Positions 44,101-51,383 of a stretch of 55,927 bases of DNA are shown here, piece by piece (position 1 is the first letter of the stretch; the number at the start of each line of letters is the position of its first letter). The DNA is taken from contig JAQTMN010000008.1 in the NCBI GenBank assembly GCA_028714315.1, forward strand, positions 1 to 55,927, read 5' to 3'. The notes beneath the pieces are model-generated. The model was given only the letters and a program-made list of their open reading frames with translations. It had not been told where the DNA came from and searched no databases. The stretch comes from Sulfuricella sp. (GTDB lineage Bacteria; Pseudomonadota; Gammaproteobacteria; Burkholderiales; Sulfuricellaceae). The translations under genes were made by a program, and so were the position numbers.

Positions 44101-44574
44101 ATGATCAGCAACAAGCGCTGTGCCTCGGTCGTTTTCATCCTGCTGCTTGCCGGCACCGCCGTGCTGGGCGGCTGCGGCAAAAAGGAAAAGCCGCCGGAGC
44201 AGCCCTCGCCCATCTCGCAAGCTCCTGCTCCGACGCCCGCTCCAGCATCGGCGGGGATGGCCGCGAGCAACCCCGCCGTGACGATTGCCGACGCCGAGGC
44301 GGCGATGAAAAAAAGCGACTGCTTCACCTGCCACGCGGTGGACAAGAAACTGGTCGGCCCGGCCTATTCGTGGATCGCGTTCCGCTACAAGGACGACAAG
44401 GACGCAGTGACCAAACTGGCCGCCAGCGTCAAGAACGGCAGCACCGGCATGTGGGCCGCCTATACCGGCGGCGCCGCGATGCCGCCCCATCCGCAGCTGC
44501 CCGACCATGACATCCGGGCCATGATCCAATGGGTAATGAGCCAGCAGCCGGTAGAAGCGCCGCCCAAGGTTTGA
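44101..44574 (+). CDS. Lipoprotein cytochrome c (class I, c551/c552-like)
   Basis: 157 residues from the ATG at 44101 (AAAGGAG 6 nt upstream). Lipobox LGGC (C26), then a KKEKPPEQPSP spacer rich in Pro/Ala, then a cytochrome c domain (~75-150): haem motif CFTCH, LVGPAYSWIAFRYKDD, and axial Met in GGAAMPPHPQLPD. Membrane-tethered periplasmic electron carrier. Alone in its transcription unit, ~140 bp after mscS. Its redox partner is not evident. Confidence 0.9.
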   Translation: MISNKRCASVVFILLLAGTAVLGGCGKKEKPPEQPSPISQAPAPTPAPASAGMAASNPAVTIADAEAAMKKSDCFTCHAVDKKLVGPAYSWIAFRYKDDKDAVTKLAASVKNGSTGMWAAYTGGAAMPPHPQLPDHDIRAMIQWVMSQQPVEAPPKV

Positions 44575-44699
44575 TTCACGTATACGCGGCGCAGGAGTCA
44601 GTATCCCCCTGTTTTTGGGAGTCTATGGCTAACGGACGCGGCGGTAGATGACCTCATCATTGAGCATCCTTTGACCGCTTAACTAATAGGAGAAACAAC

Positions 44700-45089
44700 A
44701 TGCGAGTAGCCAAAGAGCAAGTGGACGTCAAGATGCAGATTCCGGGGGCCGTAATCCGTCAACGAATGGATTTCGGCGATGCTACTGGACTAGGTAAGTT
44801 TAGCTGCGAGTACTTCACCCTGTCGGCGGGCGTCGATACCACGCCGCTTTTCCAGGGACTACAAGGTGATTCGTGTCAGTGCCCCCATTGGGGCTTCGTA
44901 TTGCGCGGCAAACTTACTACGACCGACGAACGCGGCGCGCAGGAGACCGTCAACGCAAATGATCTTTTCTACTGGCCGCCTGGGCACAACGTCAGGGTCG
45001 ATGCCGATGCGGAGATCGTCATGTTTAGCCCTCAGCATGAGCACACCCTTGTCATCAACCACATGATCGAGAAGGTGAAGAGCAGCTAA
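44700..45089 (+). CDS. Cupin-domain protein
   Basis: 129 residues, AGGAGAAACAAC upstream of the ATG. Beta-rich small-barrel pattern with GDSCQCPHWGFVLRGKLTTT, NANDLFYWPPGHNVRVDADA and EIVMFSPQHEHTLV; the HWG and the later H residues are possible metal ligands as in single-domain cupins. The neighbouring CQC is unusual. Cytoplasmic. Enzymatic role unknown. The downstream region is gene debris. Confidence 0.7.
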   Translation: MRVAKEQVDVKMQIPGAVIRQRMDFGDATGLGKFSCEYFTLSAGVDTTPLFQGLQGDSCQCPHWGFVLRGKLTTTDERGAQETVNANDLFYWPPGHNVRVDADAEIVMFSPQHEHTLVINHMIEKVKSS

Positions 45090-45226
45090 CAAGCCGCCCA
45101 ATCGGAAGATTTCCCTGTCAACGTGGTGGCCAGCGCCACTTCCCCGCCCTTACTTTCAATATAGCCCTTGAGTTTGGCCAGCGTGCCGCCCTGCCCGATG
45201 AAATCGTCAACGAGCAGATAGGTTGG
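45086..45226 (-). pseudogene. C-terminal fragment of a phosphoribosyltransferase
   Basis: The minus strand reads YLLVDDFIGQGGTLAKLKGY then IESKGGEVALATTLTG and stops at 45086-45088. VDDFIGQGGT is the PRPP-binding loop of type I phosphoribosyltransferases. The open frame is lost upstream of ~45226, so only ~45 codons survive. It overlaps the cupin stop. Remnant of a deleted or disrupted gene. Confidence 0.6.
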
Positions 45227-45287
45227 TGGTCATCGTTGTGCACACAAAAAAATTGACAGACTCCACTCCCCGATATGAGTCGGCGCG

Positions 45288-45763
45288 ATGAAGCTCTACA
45301 AGCTGAGATCACTGAACAACTTTGAGCGCGTTCTCGACATCGTCTTGAACGAACGGCTTTACTGTTCACCTTTCCAAGACCTCAATGATCCATTTGAGGG
45401 AATCTTTCTCGCGGTTTCCCATCTGCCGCCTGTAATGCTGCAATCCAAGGGAACGTTGATCCATGAGCTTCGGGCTGTATCTGGCTTGTATGATTATGAC
45501 CAGTACACTGGCAGTACGAAGATGAAGTTCGTATTATTCAGGCGAATGCCTACTATCCCGTAACTGGCCGAATTACCTCTGTATATCTCGGAGCGCGAAT
45601 GTCGAAAGATCACAAACGCATGCTAGACAAGGTGCTGCCAGATCACATTGCGATGATCGAAACGAGGATCAACGAAGTTACGCTGGAGATCGTGCCTAAT
45701 AATCCTTTCCAGCGGATAGTCGGCCAGCTTCGCTACTCGCCTGCCACTGAACTCCATCCTTGA
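45288..45763 (+). pseudogene. DUF2971 protein gene with internal deletion or frameshift
   Basis: The first ~80 codons (MKLYKLRSLNNFERVLDIVL, ERLYCSPFQDLNDPFEGIFL) match the N-terminal part of DUF2971. The frame then breaks near 45535. The C-terminal part continues in another frame (ITSVYLGARMSKDHKRMLDK, INEVTLEIVPNNPFQRIVGQ) to a TGA at 45761-45763. The central CSLS...WAHYADGH-type block of the family is missing, so a deletion is likely as well. Confidence 0.6.
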
Positions 45764-45960
45764 CGCTGCAGTGAACAATAGAGGTCACACCCAGGCCACA
45801 CCCCGCTTATTGCCGCTAGGTCAACAACGAGATGGTGTCGATGTTTTGTAGCACCAATTTTCCATCCGTCGGCAAATCATGATGGATGAATATTGAAGTA
45901 CTCGGCCAGTTGAGGCAAGATGTGCGAACAAATCTTATTCTACAGTTTTCATTAGAGCGC

Positions 45961-46374
45961 ATGAAAATCGCACGCCTTGGACTATTGATGCTTTGGGCCA
46001 CATTCTCGTGGCCGTCATTTGCCACATGTACGTCTTTGCCGTCTGGCTCTGCTCAAGAGCAAAAGGCGTTTGCTCGCATTTCCGCGATCCCAGAGGTAAA
46101 GGCATGGATATCGCAACTGTCTTCGCGGCCAAATGTGCACGCCGCTTTTGTGCCCTCTGCCGCGCCACAAACAATTGACGGCCGCTGCTATTGGGAAATC
46201 ACTGTCTATTCTGACGAAGGAAGCCATCTACATCTTTGGAACACATTTTTTGTGAGCGCCACAGGCGACCGCTTGCGGATTGCTGATAGCGAGGGTAGCC
46301 CACTTACTATCAAACGGTGGCGCCATAACAATCCGCTCAATCCGAGCACGCCGCAATTACCTCACGCTGGTTAG
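45961..46374 (+). CDS. Secreted hypothetical protein
   Basis: 137 residues from the ATG at 45961; signal peptide ~1-22 (LMLWATFSWPSFA|T). The mature part has two cysteines (CTSLPSGSA and GRCYWE) that could pair. The core FARISAIPEVKAWISQL and GRCYWEITVYSDEGSHLHLW and FFVSATGDRLRIADSEG suggests a small alpha+beta fold resembling NTF2/PepSY-type secreted orphans. Base composition is less GC-rich than the neighbouring core genes, which fits acquired DNA. No function assigned. Confidence 0.6.
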   Translation: MKIARLGLLMLWATFSWPSFATCTSLPSGSAQEQKAFARISAIPEVKAWISQLSSRPNVHAAFVPSAAPQTIDGRCYWEITVYSDEGSHLHLWNTFFVSATGDRLRIADSEGSPLTIKRWRHNNPLNPSTPQLPHAG

Positions 46375-46428
46375 CTTTTATCGTTTGACGGTCAATCGGC
46401 TTATTTGCGACGCGGGGAGCTTCCAGCC

Positions 46429-46926
46429 ATGTCTTCTATTTCATTTCACCGAACCCTACTCCTTTGTCTCTTCCTCGTTGCAGGACAGGCTCTCGCATGG
46501 GATACGCCAGATCAGGCCTTGTCCGAGTTTCTGAAATTTGAACTCGGTGGCGGCCGCCTCACCGGGGCCAATTGGACAGCCTATGTTTCACGGTATATCG
46601 CCGCGCCAAAGGGCTACGACGAACCAGGGTGGGATGAGGCCACAATCGTGACTGGCTACCGCATTCGCACCAAAAAATGCTCCTCTACTCAGTGCGTTGT
46701 GCCCGTTGAATTCTCCCTGTTCCCCACGGCAGGCCTTGACGATCCCAACGTTGTTGCTCACGCGCATGGGGGTCAAGAGGTTATCAAGTATTCATTGGTC
46801 CTGCGGGGCAAGGCGTGGTTGCTGGAACCGAAATTTGGGAGCCCGCGTATTACGCTAAATACATACAGAAAGCTCAGAGGGCAGCCGACGTCCCGGTCTG
46901 GCGAGCGTAAATCACCGTCACCGTAG
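46429..46926 (+). CDS. Secreted hypothetical protein
   Basis: 165 residues from the ATG at 46429 (GGGGAG upstream). Signal peptide ~1-23 (LFLVAGQALA|WD). Mature segments DQALSEFLKFELGGGRL, TIVTGYRIRTKKCSSTQCVV, PVEFSLFPTAGLD and VIKYSLVLRGKAWLLEPKFG suggest a small beta-rich periplasmic domain with one disulfide (KKCSSTQC). The stop codon TAG (46924-46926) is the start of the adjacent intergenic repeat, so its C-terminus may be altered. Together with the upstream gene it forms a low-GC island. Confidence 0.6.
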   Translation: MSSISFHRTLLLCLFLVAGQALAWDTPDQALSEFLKFELGGGRLTGANWTAYVSRYIAAPKGYDEPGWDEATIVTGYRIRTKKCSSTQCVVPVEFSLFPTAGLDDPNVVAHAHGGQEVIKYSLVLRGKAWLLEPKFGSPRITLNTYRKLRGQPTSRSGERKSPSP

Positions 46927-47010
46927 GGCGCCAATAAGCGAAGCGCATTGCGCCGGATGTAACGCGTTCCGACCAACATCCGGCGGATTACGCCGTGCTA
47001 ATCCGTCTAC
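46923..47010. repeat. GTAGGGCG intergenic repeat, copy 1
   Basis: Starts GTAGGGCGCCAATAAGCGAA and ends CGGCGGATTACGCCGTGCTA ATCCGTCTAC. A second copy lies at 55627-55728. Arms GCGCATTGCGCCGGATGT and ACATCCGGCGGATTACG are inverted. Confidence 0.85.
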
Positions 47011-47083
47011 GACTACATCCCGCCCTCGCCACATCCAGCCCGCGTTCCCCAACCTGCTTGCGCTTCCTGATGTGCATGCTGGT

Positions 47084-48340
47084 TCAGGGTACTTTTTGTC
47101 GAGAAAGATATATCGCATATGGCGTCTGCTCGGCGTGTTGAAGCGCCCTGTCAATGGCTTTTCGTCCAATACGGACATCCTGGTCCTTCAGCGTAGCCCG
47201 ATAAAAATCCGCATAAAACGCGTCAGGTTCCACCACGATCCTGGTGGTCAGAGCGATGGCTCGCGGATGCAAATTTCTCCGGTAAACGTAACGGCGGGTT
47301 TCATCCGGCATGATGCGAGTGTCGGACTTCTCCATGGTGAGGTCCAAGCTCACATCCCTTGCAATCAAGTGGCGTTCGATCGTTGACGCTATCATTTTCC
47401 CGCCCGCCGATTCCTGCCCGATTTCAACCCAGACCCGTGGCGTCACGTAAGTCGGGAAAGCATGGCCGACGGCACGGTTGGTGATTTGCAATTGCGCTGA
47501 AACCTGTCCCTTTGAGATGATCGGCGGCGAAGATTCGATTCCCAGCCCGGATTTCACCATTTCCGGGTCGTGAATGCCGCGCCATAAATGGCGGCGATCC
47601 GGCATGTGGCAGGACTGGCACGAGCGGTTCTCGCGGGCGTGGCGGCTGGCCCGCCATTCCTCATAGGTGTTCTCCAGCAATTTGCCGTTCAGTGTCGGGC
47701 CGTCGGCCTCGAACTGGTGGCAGGCGGCGCAGAAACGCGAATCCTCGAAGGCGTCCGTCGCTTGCCAGCCGTCATGCGGGAGTTGTCGCGGGGGCGCGCT
47801 GCCGTCCTTGCGCGGCGGCCCGAAAACCTGGCGGTTGCGGACATGGCATCCGGCGCACGTCAGGCCGTGGGCATGGGAAACGCCATCGGGACGGGGCGGC
47901 ACGGAATGGGGAGCATTGGCCAGGGTTTGGCGCAGGTGCTCGCCTTGTTCGGCAAGCGGTGCGTGGCATTGTAGGCAGGCTTGATGGTCGTCTCCGGCTG
48001 CTGCGCCCATTTCCTGCAATTGCCCGAACAATCCCGGACTCATCGCCCGGCTGTGCAGCGCGGATTTCCAATCCTCGAATTGGCGGGGATGGCAAGTGCC
48101 GCAGGCGGACGGAGCGAGCGATGCTTCCAACGCACTGAAATTTTCGGGAGCTGCACCTTGAGGCGCCAATGGCCGCCGCCAGTACTTTTCCAGAAACGCC
48201 GAGCGGGCGCCAGGCAAAGAGGCAGACGAGGAAGGAGACTGCGGCGAGGAAGCCGATCCGGGATCGGGGCTGGGATTGCAGCCGGTCAATACCAGGAGTA
48301 ATGCCGCGACTCCAAATAATGACCGCATCCCCATGCCCAT
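47084..48340 (-). CDS. Pentaheme cytochrome c lipoprotein
   Basis: 418 residues. Lipobox LTGC (C21), a Ser/Pro-rich spacer (~22-45), then five CxxCH haem sites in order: CGTCH, CLQCH, CAGCH, CAACH, CQSCH, all in residues ~80-245. The C-terminal ~170 residues are beta-rich with GHAFPTYVTPRVWVEIG, a feature of cytochrome c554-like multihaem proteins. Predicted periplasmic, outer-membrane-anchored electron carrier or oxidoreductase. It is the last gene of the NPC-peptide/sigma-factor array, 18 bp after the NPC peptide gene. Partner and substrate unknown. Confidence 0.88.
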   Translation of the reverse strand: MGMGMRSLFGVAALLLVLTGCNPSPDPGSASSPQSPSSSASLPGARSAFLEKYWRRPLAPQGAAPENFSALEASLAPSACGTCHPRQFEDWKSALHSRAMSPGLFGQLQEMGAAAGDDHQACLQCHAPLAEQGEHLRQTLANAPHSVPPRPDGVSHAHGLTCAGCHVRNRQVFGPPRKDGSAPPRQLPHDGWQATDAFEDSRFCAACHQFEADGPTLNGKLLENTYEEWRASRHARENRSCQSCHMPDRRHLWRGIHDPEMVKSGLGIESSPPIISKGQVSAQLQITNRAVGHAFPTYVTPRVWVEIGQESAGGKMIASTIERHLIARDVSLDLTMEKSDTRIMPDETRRYVYRRNLHPRAIALTTRIVVEPDAFYADFYRATLKDQDVRIGRKAIDRALQHAEQTPYAIYLSRQKVP

Positions 48341-48358
48341 CCCGGATCTGCCGGTGAA

Positions 48359-48595
48359 TCACTTCTTGGAGCAGGGATTGGCGGCCTTCTGGGCGCACGG
48401 ATTGGCGGGTTTTGCCGCACACGGATTGGCCGCGCAGGGGTTGGCCTTCTTGCCTTTTTTCATCATCTTGGCTTTGGCCGGCGCACAGGGATTAGCCTTG
48501 GGCGCGCACGGGTTGGCCATTTCTTCCGCGGCAGCGGGGAACGCCAGGGCGGCGGCGATGAGGGCGGCGGAAGCGAGAGTCAGGATTTTTTGCAT
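48359..48595 (-). CDS. Secreted Asn-Pro-Cys repeat peptide
   Basis: 78 residues. Signal peptide ends at ~23 (AFPAAA|EE). The mature ~55 residues consist almost only of NPC units: ANPCAPKANPCAPAKAK, then MMKKGKK, then ANPCAANPCAAKPANPCAQK and AANPCSKK; six cysteines, all in NPC, interspersed with Ala, Lys and Pro. No folded family is visible. The spaced cysteines suit metal chelation, haem/thiol chemistry or cross-linking. The preceding gene encodes a cytochrome c that ends in the same repeats. Strong RBS (AAAGGAGCAAC). Function is open. Confidence 0.8.
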   Translation of the reverse strand: MQKILTLASAALIAAALAFPAAAEEMANPCAPKANPCAPAKAKMMKKGKKANPCAANPCAAKPANPCAQKAANPCSKK

Positions 48596-48641
48596 GGTGT
48601 TGCTCCTTTGGCGAAGTTAAATTAGGCGGCCCTACGGGCCT

Positions 48642-48765
48642 ACGCGAGTGCTGGCGGACGTTTTGCGGCCATTTTCGTTGCTTGCTCGTCGCCCATGGAA
48701 CAACCATGGGACTCCTCCCAAGCAACGAAACTGCCTCGCAAAACGCCTCGCCATCATCTCGCGTC
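48642..48765. repeat. Long imperfect inverted repeat (hairpin) between the two NPC genes
   Basis: Complementary blocks in order: ACGCGAG/CTCGCGT, GTTTTGCG/CGCAAAAC, TTTCGTTGCTTG/CAAGCAACGAAA, CCCATGG/CCATGGG. The whole folds as a ~60-bp imperfect stem. As RNA of the minus strand it would separate the cytochrome and peptide messages; it may be a processing or attenuation structure, or a MITE. Confidence 0.7.
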
Positions 48766-48798
48766 CTAATGGATTATCTGGGTTAAAAGCGGCGCGAA

Positions 48799-49332
48799 TC
48801 ATTTCTTCGCGCACGGGTTTGCCGGCTTCGCCGCGCAGGGGTTTGCGGGCTTGGCCGAACAAGGATTGGCCGGCGCCTTGGCGCCCGGCTTGAAGGTTTT
48901 CTGCACGCCCAGCGTATAGGCCTTCAGCGCGGCCAGTTCGCGGGAATCCCACGGCAACGGTTTGGCCGCCATCGGCATGACCATGCAGGCCTGAATCATC
49001 TCGTCGAGGTGCACCCTTTTCATGCCGGCCTTGTCCCTGGCCATGGCCACCTGGTGCGGGTAGGGTTTGGCGAAGCTCGATTGGAAAGCGCCGTGATCCT
49101 GGTGGCAGCTGTTGCAGGAAAGGCCGTTGGTCGAGAGTTTGGTGTCGTGCCAGAGCTTTTCACCGAGTTTGGCATCGCCCGCCATCGGCTTGTAGCCTTG
49201 CGGACGGGTGATGGTTTTGGCGTCGATTTCCGGCTTGCCCGCGGCGCAGGGATTGCCGGCGGCGGATGCCGACCCGATGGGAAAATTGCCGATGGCTGCG
49301 GACAGCAGTAGCACGATGGACAGCGTTTTCAT
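48799..49332 (-). CDS. Cytochrome c with C-terminal NPC-repeat tail
   Basis: 177 residues from the ATG at 49332 (AAGGAG upstream). Signal peptide ends at ~24 (SASA|AG) and is followed at once by an NPC unit (GNPCAAG). Class I cytochrome domain ~50-150: LGEKLWHDTKLSTNGLSCNS then CH, so the single CxxCH is CNSCH, with HLDEMIQACMVMPMAAKPLP as the distal methionine region. The tail is three NPC repeats (ANPCSAKPANPCAAKPANPC). Periplasmic. The same repeat forms the next gene product, a strong clue to joint function. Confidence 0.85.
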   Translation of the reverse strand: MKTLSIVLLLSAAIGNFPIGSASAAGNPCAAGKPEIDAKTITRPQGYKPMAGDAKLGEKLWHDTKLSTNGLSCNSCHQDHGAFQSSFAKPYPHQVAMARDKAGMKRVHLDEMIQACMVMPMAAKPLPWDSRELAALKAYTLGVQKTFKPGAKAPANPCSAKPANPCAAKPANPCAKK

Positions 49333-49356
49333 GGCTTTCTCCTTTTGGAAAGTGAT

Positions 49357-49420
49357 CTGAGCAAAACACATAACAAATGAATTTACCCCGTGTTCCCCGC
49401 GGTTAACTGCTTTTCATGGG
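49357..49420. repeat. Dispersed CACGGAG-family repeat, copy F (half)
   Basis: Minus strand reads GAAAAGCAGTTAACCGCGGG then GAACACGGGGTAAA, the left arm of copies B and D. It lies between the CcdA-like gene and the cytochrome gene in the same operon, next to the CcdA-like stop. Confidence 0.7.
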
Positions 49421-49421
49421 T

Positions 49422-50150
49422 TCAAATCGACGTCGTCAGGCGCACCAGCCATTCCGGCGCGACACGCAGTACCCAGGTCTCGAACAGCTTGTCGGCGCCG
49501 CTCAGGATCAGTAGGCCGAGCGCCAGCATGACGCCGCCCAGCAGCATTTTTCCGAGCTTGCCCGTGGCCAGCAACCTGCCGCGGACTCTTGCCATCGCCC
49601 CCCGCGACGCCAGCCCCAGAACGGCCAGCGGCAAGGCGGCACCGACACCGAACAGCGCCATCATCAGCGTTATCTGGCCGAGGCTTTGTCCTTGGCTGGC
49701 CAGTGTCACCGCCGCGCCAAGCGTTGGCCCGACGCAGGGACTCCAGACGACACCGAGCAGCAACCCAAGAACGAACTGGCCCGAGAGCCCGTCGAGCGAC
49801 ACCTTGGACAACAGCGAATTCCCCGCACCGGAAAGGCCGGATGCCGCCATGGCGAAACGCTCCTGCAAACGCGAGGACAACAGCACGATGCCGAAGGCGA
49901 TCAACAGGATTGCCGCGATCAGGCGGAACACGCCCTGGTCGATTCCCAGCGCGGCGCCCAGGCTGGCGACGAACACCCCGACCGCGGTAAACGACAGCGT
50001 CAGTCCGCCCGCCAGCGCAAACGCGCCGAAACGGTGCGCTGACACGGCGGTGGCAAGCAGGATCGGCAACAGCGGCAGCACGCAGGGGGAAAGCGTGGAC
50101 AGGCCGCCCGCAGCGAGGGCAAGACCGTAGGTTGCCGGACCGAATTCCAT
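49422..50150 (-). CDS. CcdA/DsbD-like thiol-transport membrane protein
   Basis: 242 residues with six helices in two homologous halves. Each half carries one conserved cysteine: LSTLSPCVLPLLPILLAT (~18-35) and VVWSPCVGPTLGA (~134-146). These two cysteines are the CcdA/ScsB-type pair that passes electrons from cytoplasmic thioredoxin to periplasmic partners. GAGGAG overlaps the stop of the thioredoxin gene upstream, so both are one unit. Probable client: the downstream periplasmic thioredoxin-like protein, apocytochromes, or the NPC peptide. Confidence 0.9.
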   Translation of the reverse strand: MEFGPATYGLALAAGGLSTLSPCVLPLLPILLATAVSAHRFGAFALAGGLTLSFTAVGVFVASLGAALGIDQGVFRLIAAILLIAFGIVLLSSRLQERFAMAASGLSGAGNSLLSKVSLDGLSGQFVLGLLLGVVWSPCVGPTLGAAVTLASQGQSLGQITLMMALFGVGAALPLAVLGLASRGAMARVRGRLLATGKLGKMLLGGVMLALGLLILSGADKLFETWVLRVAPEWLVRLTTSI

Positions 50151-50162
50151 GATCGCGGCTCC

Positions 50163-50543
50163 TCAGAGCGCCTTCTTCAACAGCGCCGCGATGCTGTCTT
50201 TTCGGGTGTCTCCGGTGGAACGGCCCACTTCCTTGCCGCCCTTGAAGACGATCAGCGTGCTTTGATATTGCGCCTTGAAAGCCCTGACCGCGTCCTTCTG
50301 CTTGTCGAAATCGACACGCAGCGCGGTCAGCCCCCGCAACTCCGGCGTCTTGAGCAGCTCGGAAAGAATCGGTTCCTGCGCCTTGCAGGTCGGGCACCAG
50401 TCGGCGTGGATCGCCACCAGAATCGGTTTGCCCTGTTGTTGCAAGGCATCGAAGGCGGCTTGGTCGAAGGCTTGCCCGACAGCCTGCGCCTGTCCGGCGG
50501 CGAGCAGCGAAAGCAGCAACAGTGAACGGATGAACCTGAACAT
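50163..50543 (-). CDS. Periplasmic thioredoxin-family protein
   Basis: 126 residues; signal peptide ~1-21 (LLAAGQAQA|VG). Thioredoxin fold with active site WCPTC (residues ~49-53, DWCPTCKAQEPIL), ALRVDFDKQKDAVRAFKAQY and the cis-proline region STLIVFKGGKEVG, where Ser-Thr replaces the usual Thr-Pro. Reduced periplasmic thioredoxins maintain apocytochrome or metal-site cysteines. AAGGAG upstream of ATG. Gene order with ccdA-like supports a CcdA-powered reductase. Confidence 0.9.
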   Translation of the reverse strand: MFRFIRSLLLLSLLAAGQAQAVGQAFDQAAFDALQQQGKPILVAIHADWCPTCKAQEPILSELLKTPELRGLTALRVDFDKQKDAVRAFKAQYQSTLIVFKGGKEVGRSTGDTRKDSIAALLKKAL

Positions 50544-50601
50544 GGCGAATCTCCTTGTTTGAGGGTGGTTGTGCGTATTAGTCGGTGCCGCCCGGGATTC
50601 C

Positions 50602-50808
50602 TTACACGGGCGGCCGATCGTTTTCCGGTTTTATTTCGGTCTCCGGGTAACGTGCGCAGGCGGTGTGGAGAAACGCCATCTGTTTGCGAAAATTCCGGCA
50701 GCCGGCGCACATCGCCACATGGAAGCGCAAACTCAAATGCTCGCCAAAGGCGAGAGAATCATCCTGTTCCCGCGACATCAATTCGGTGGCCTGTTTGCAA
50801 TTCAGCAT
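50602..50808 (-). CDS. Zinc-finger anti-sigma factor (zf-HC2-like)
   Basis: 68 residues from the ATG at 50808 (AAAGGAAAGATC). Pattern MLNCKQATELMSREQDDSLA then LRFHVAMCAGCRNFRKQM, giving the H-x3-C-x2-C zinc site of anti-sigma ASD domains. No membrane helix, so it is a soluble, possibly redox-sensing anti-sigma. Overlaps the sigma gene by 7 bp. A cysteine-linked zinc site next to a thioredoxin/CcdA pair suggests control by thiol or metal status. Confidence 0.88.
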   Translation of the reverse strand: MLNCKQATELMSREQDDSLAFGEHLSLRFHVAMCAGCRNFRKQMAFLHTACARYPETEIKPENDRPPV

Positions 50809-51383
50809 GATCTTTCCTTTTCCGGGTCGAACCAGGTTTTGTCCAGGCACAGGCGCAATCCCATGCGGGCGCGGTGCAGCAGCACCCAGCAATTAGTCGG
50901 CGTGATCCCCAATTCCTTACAGATTTCCCCGGTATCGAAACCGAGAAACTCGCGCATCATGAAAACGCGCGCGGTGTGTTCCGGCAAATGGTCGAGGCAA
51001 GCCTCGAAGACCGCCCAGAAACGGGTGTTCTCCAGGCTTTTGGCGGGATCGCCCCAATCCGCTGGGCGTTCGTCCCTTTGCCAATGGCCGCGCCGGTCGA
51101 ACAGCGAGTCAAAAGAATCGTCGGGAATGTCATCGGCGATGTTGCCCAGCGCCGGTTCCCGGCTGCGCCGGCGAATGGTGTCGATGATCTTGTGCTTGAG
51201 AATGGCAAACATCCAGGTCTTGAGTTGCGACCGGCTGTCGAATCCTGGCGCAGCTTCCAGCGCCGCGACCAGAGTTTCCTGGACGGCATCCTCGGCAGCC
51301 GCCCGATCGCGCAATTGCAGGATGGCGAAGCGCAGCAGGTCGCCACGGAAAGCGCCGAGCTGCTCGGAAATCGCCACGTTCAT
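50802..51383 (-). CDS. ECF RNA polymerase sigma factor
   Basis: 193 residues. Sigma-2 region ~10-80 (DLLRFAILQLRDRAAAEDAV, LKTWMFAILKHKIIDTIRRR) and sigma-4 region ~125-180 (EHTARVFMMREFLGFDTGEI, LGITPTNCWVLLHRARMGLR), with a linker in between. The TPTNCWVLLHRAR variant is typical of a group of ECF factors paired with soluble zf-HC2 anti-sigmas. Start ATGA overlaps the HD-GYP stop. It likely drives its own operon, including thiol and cytochrome genes. Confidence 0.93.
   Translation of the reverse strand: MNVAISEQLGAFRGDLLRFAILQLRDRAAAEDAVQETLVAALEAAPGFDSRSQLKTWMFAILKHKIIDTIRRRSREPALGNIADDIPDDSFDSLFDRRGHWQRDERPADWGDPAKSLENTRFWAVFEACLDHLPEHTARVFMMREFLGFDTGEICKELGITPTNCWVLLHRARMGLRLCLDKTWFDPEKERSC

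Noticed and set aside
48359-49332. Bufferin or methanobactin precursor
   Set aside because: No DUF692 (MNIO), DUF2063 or DUF2282 gene in the window and the repeats differ from those precursors.
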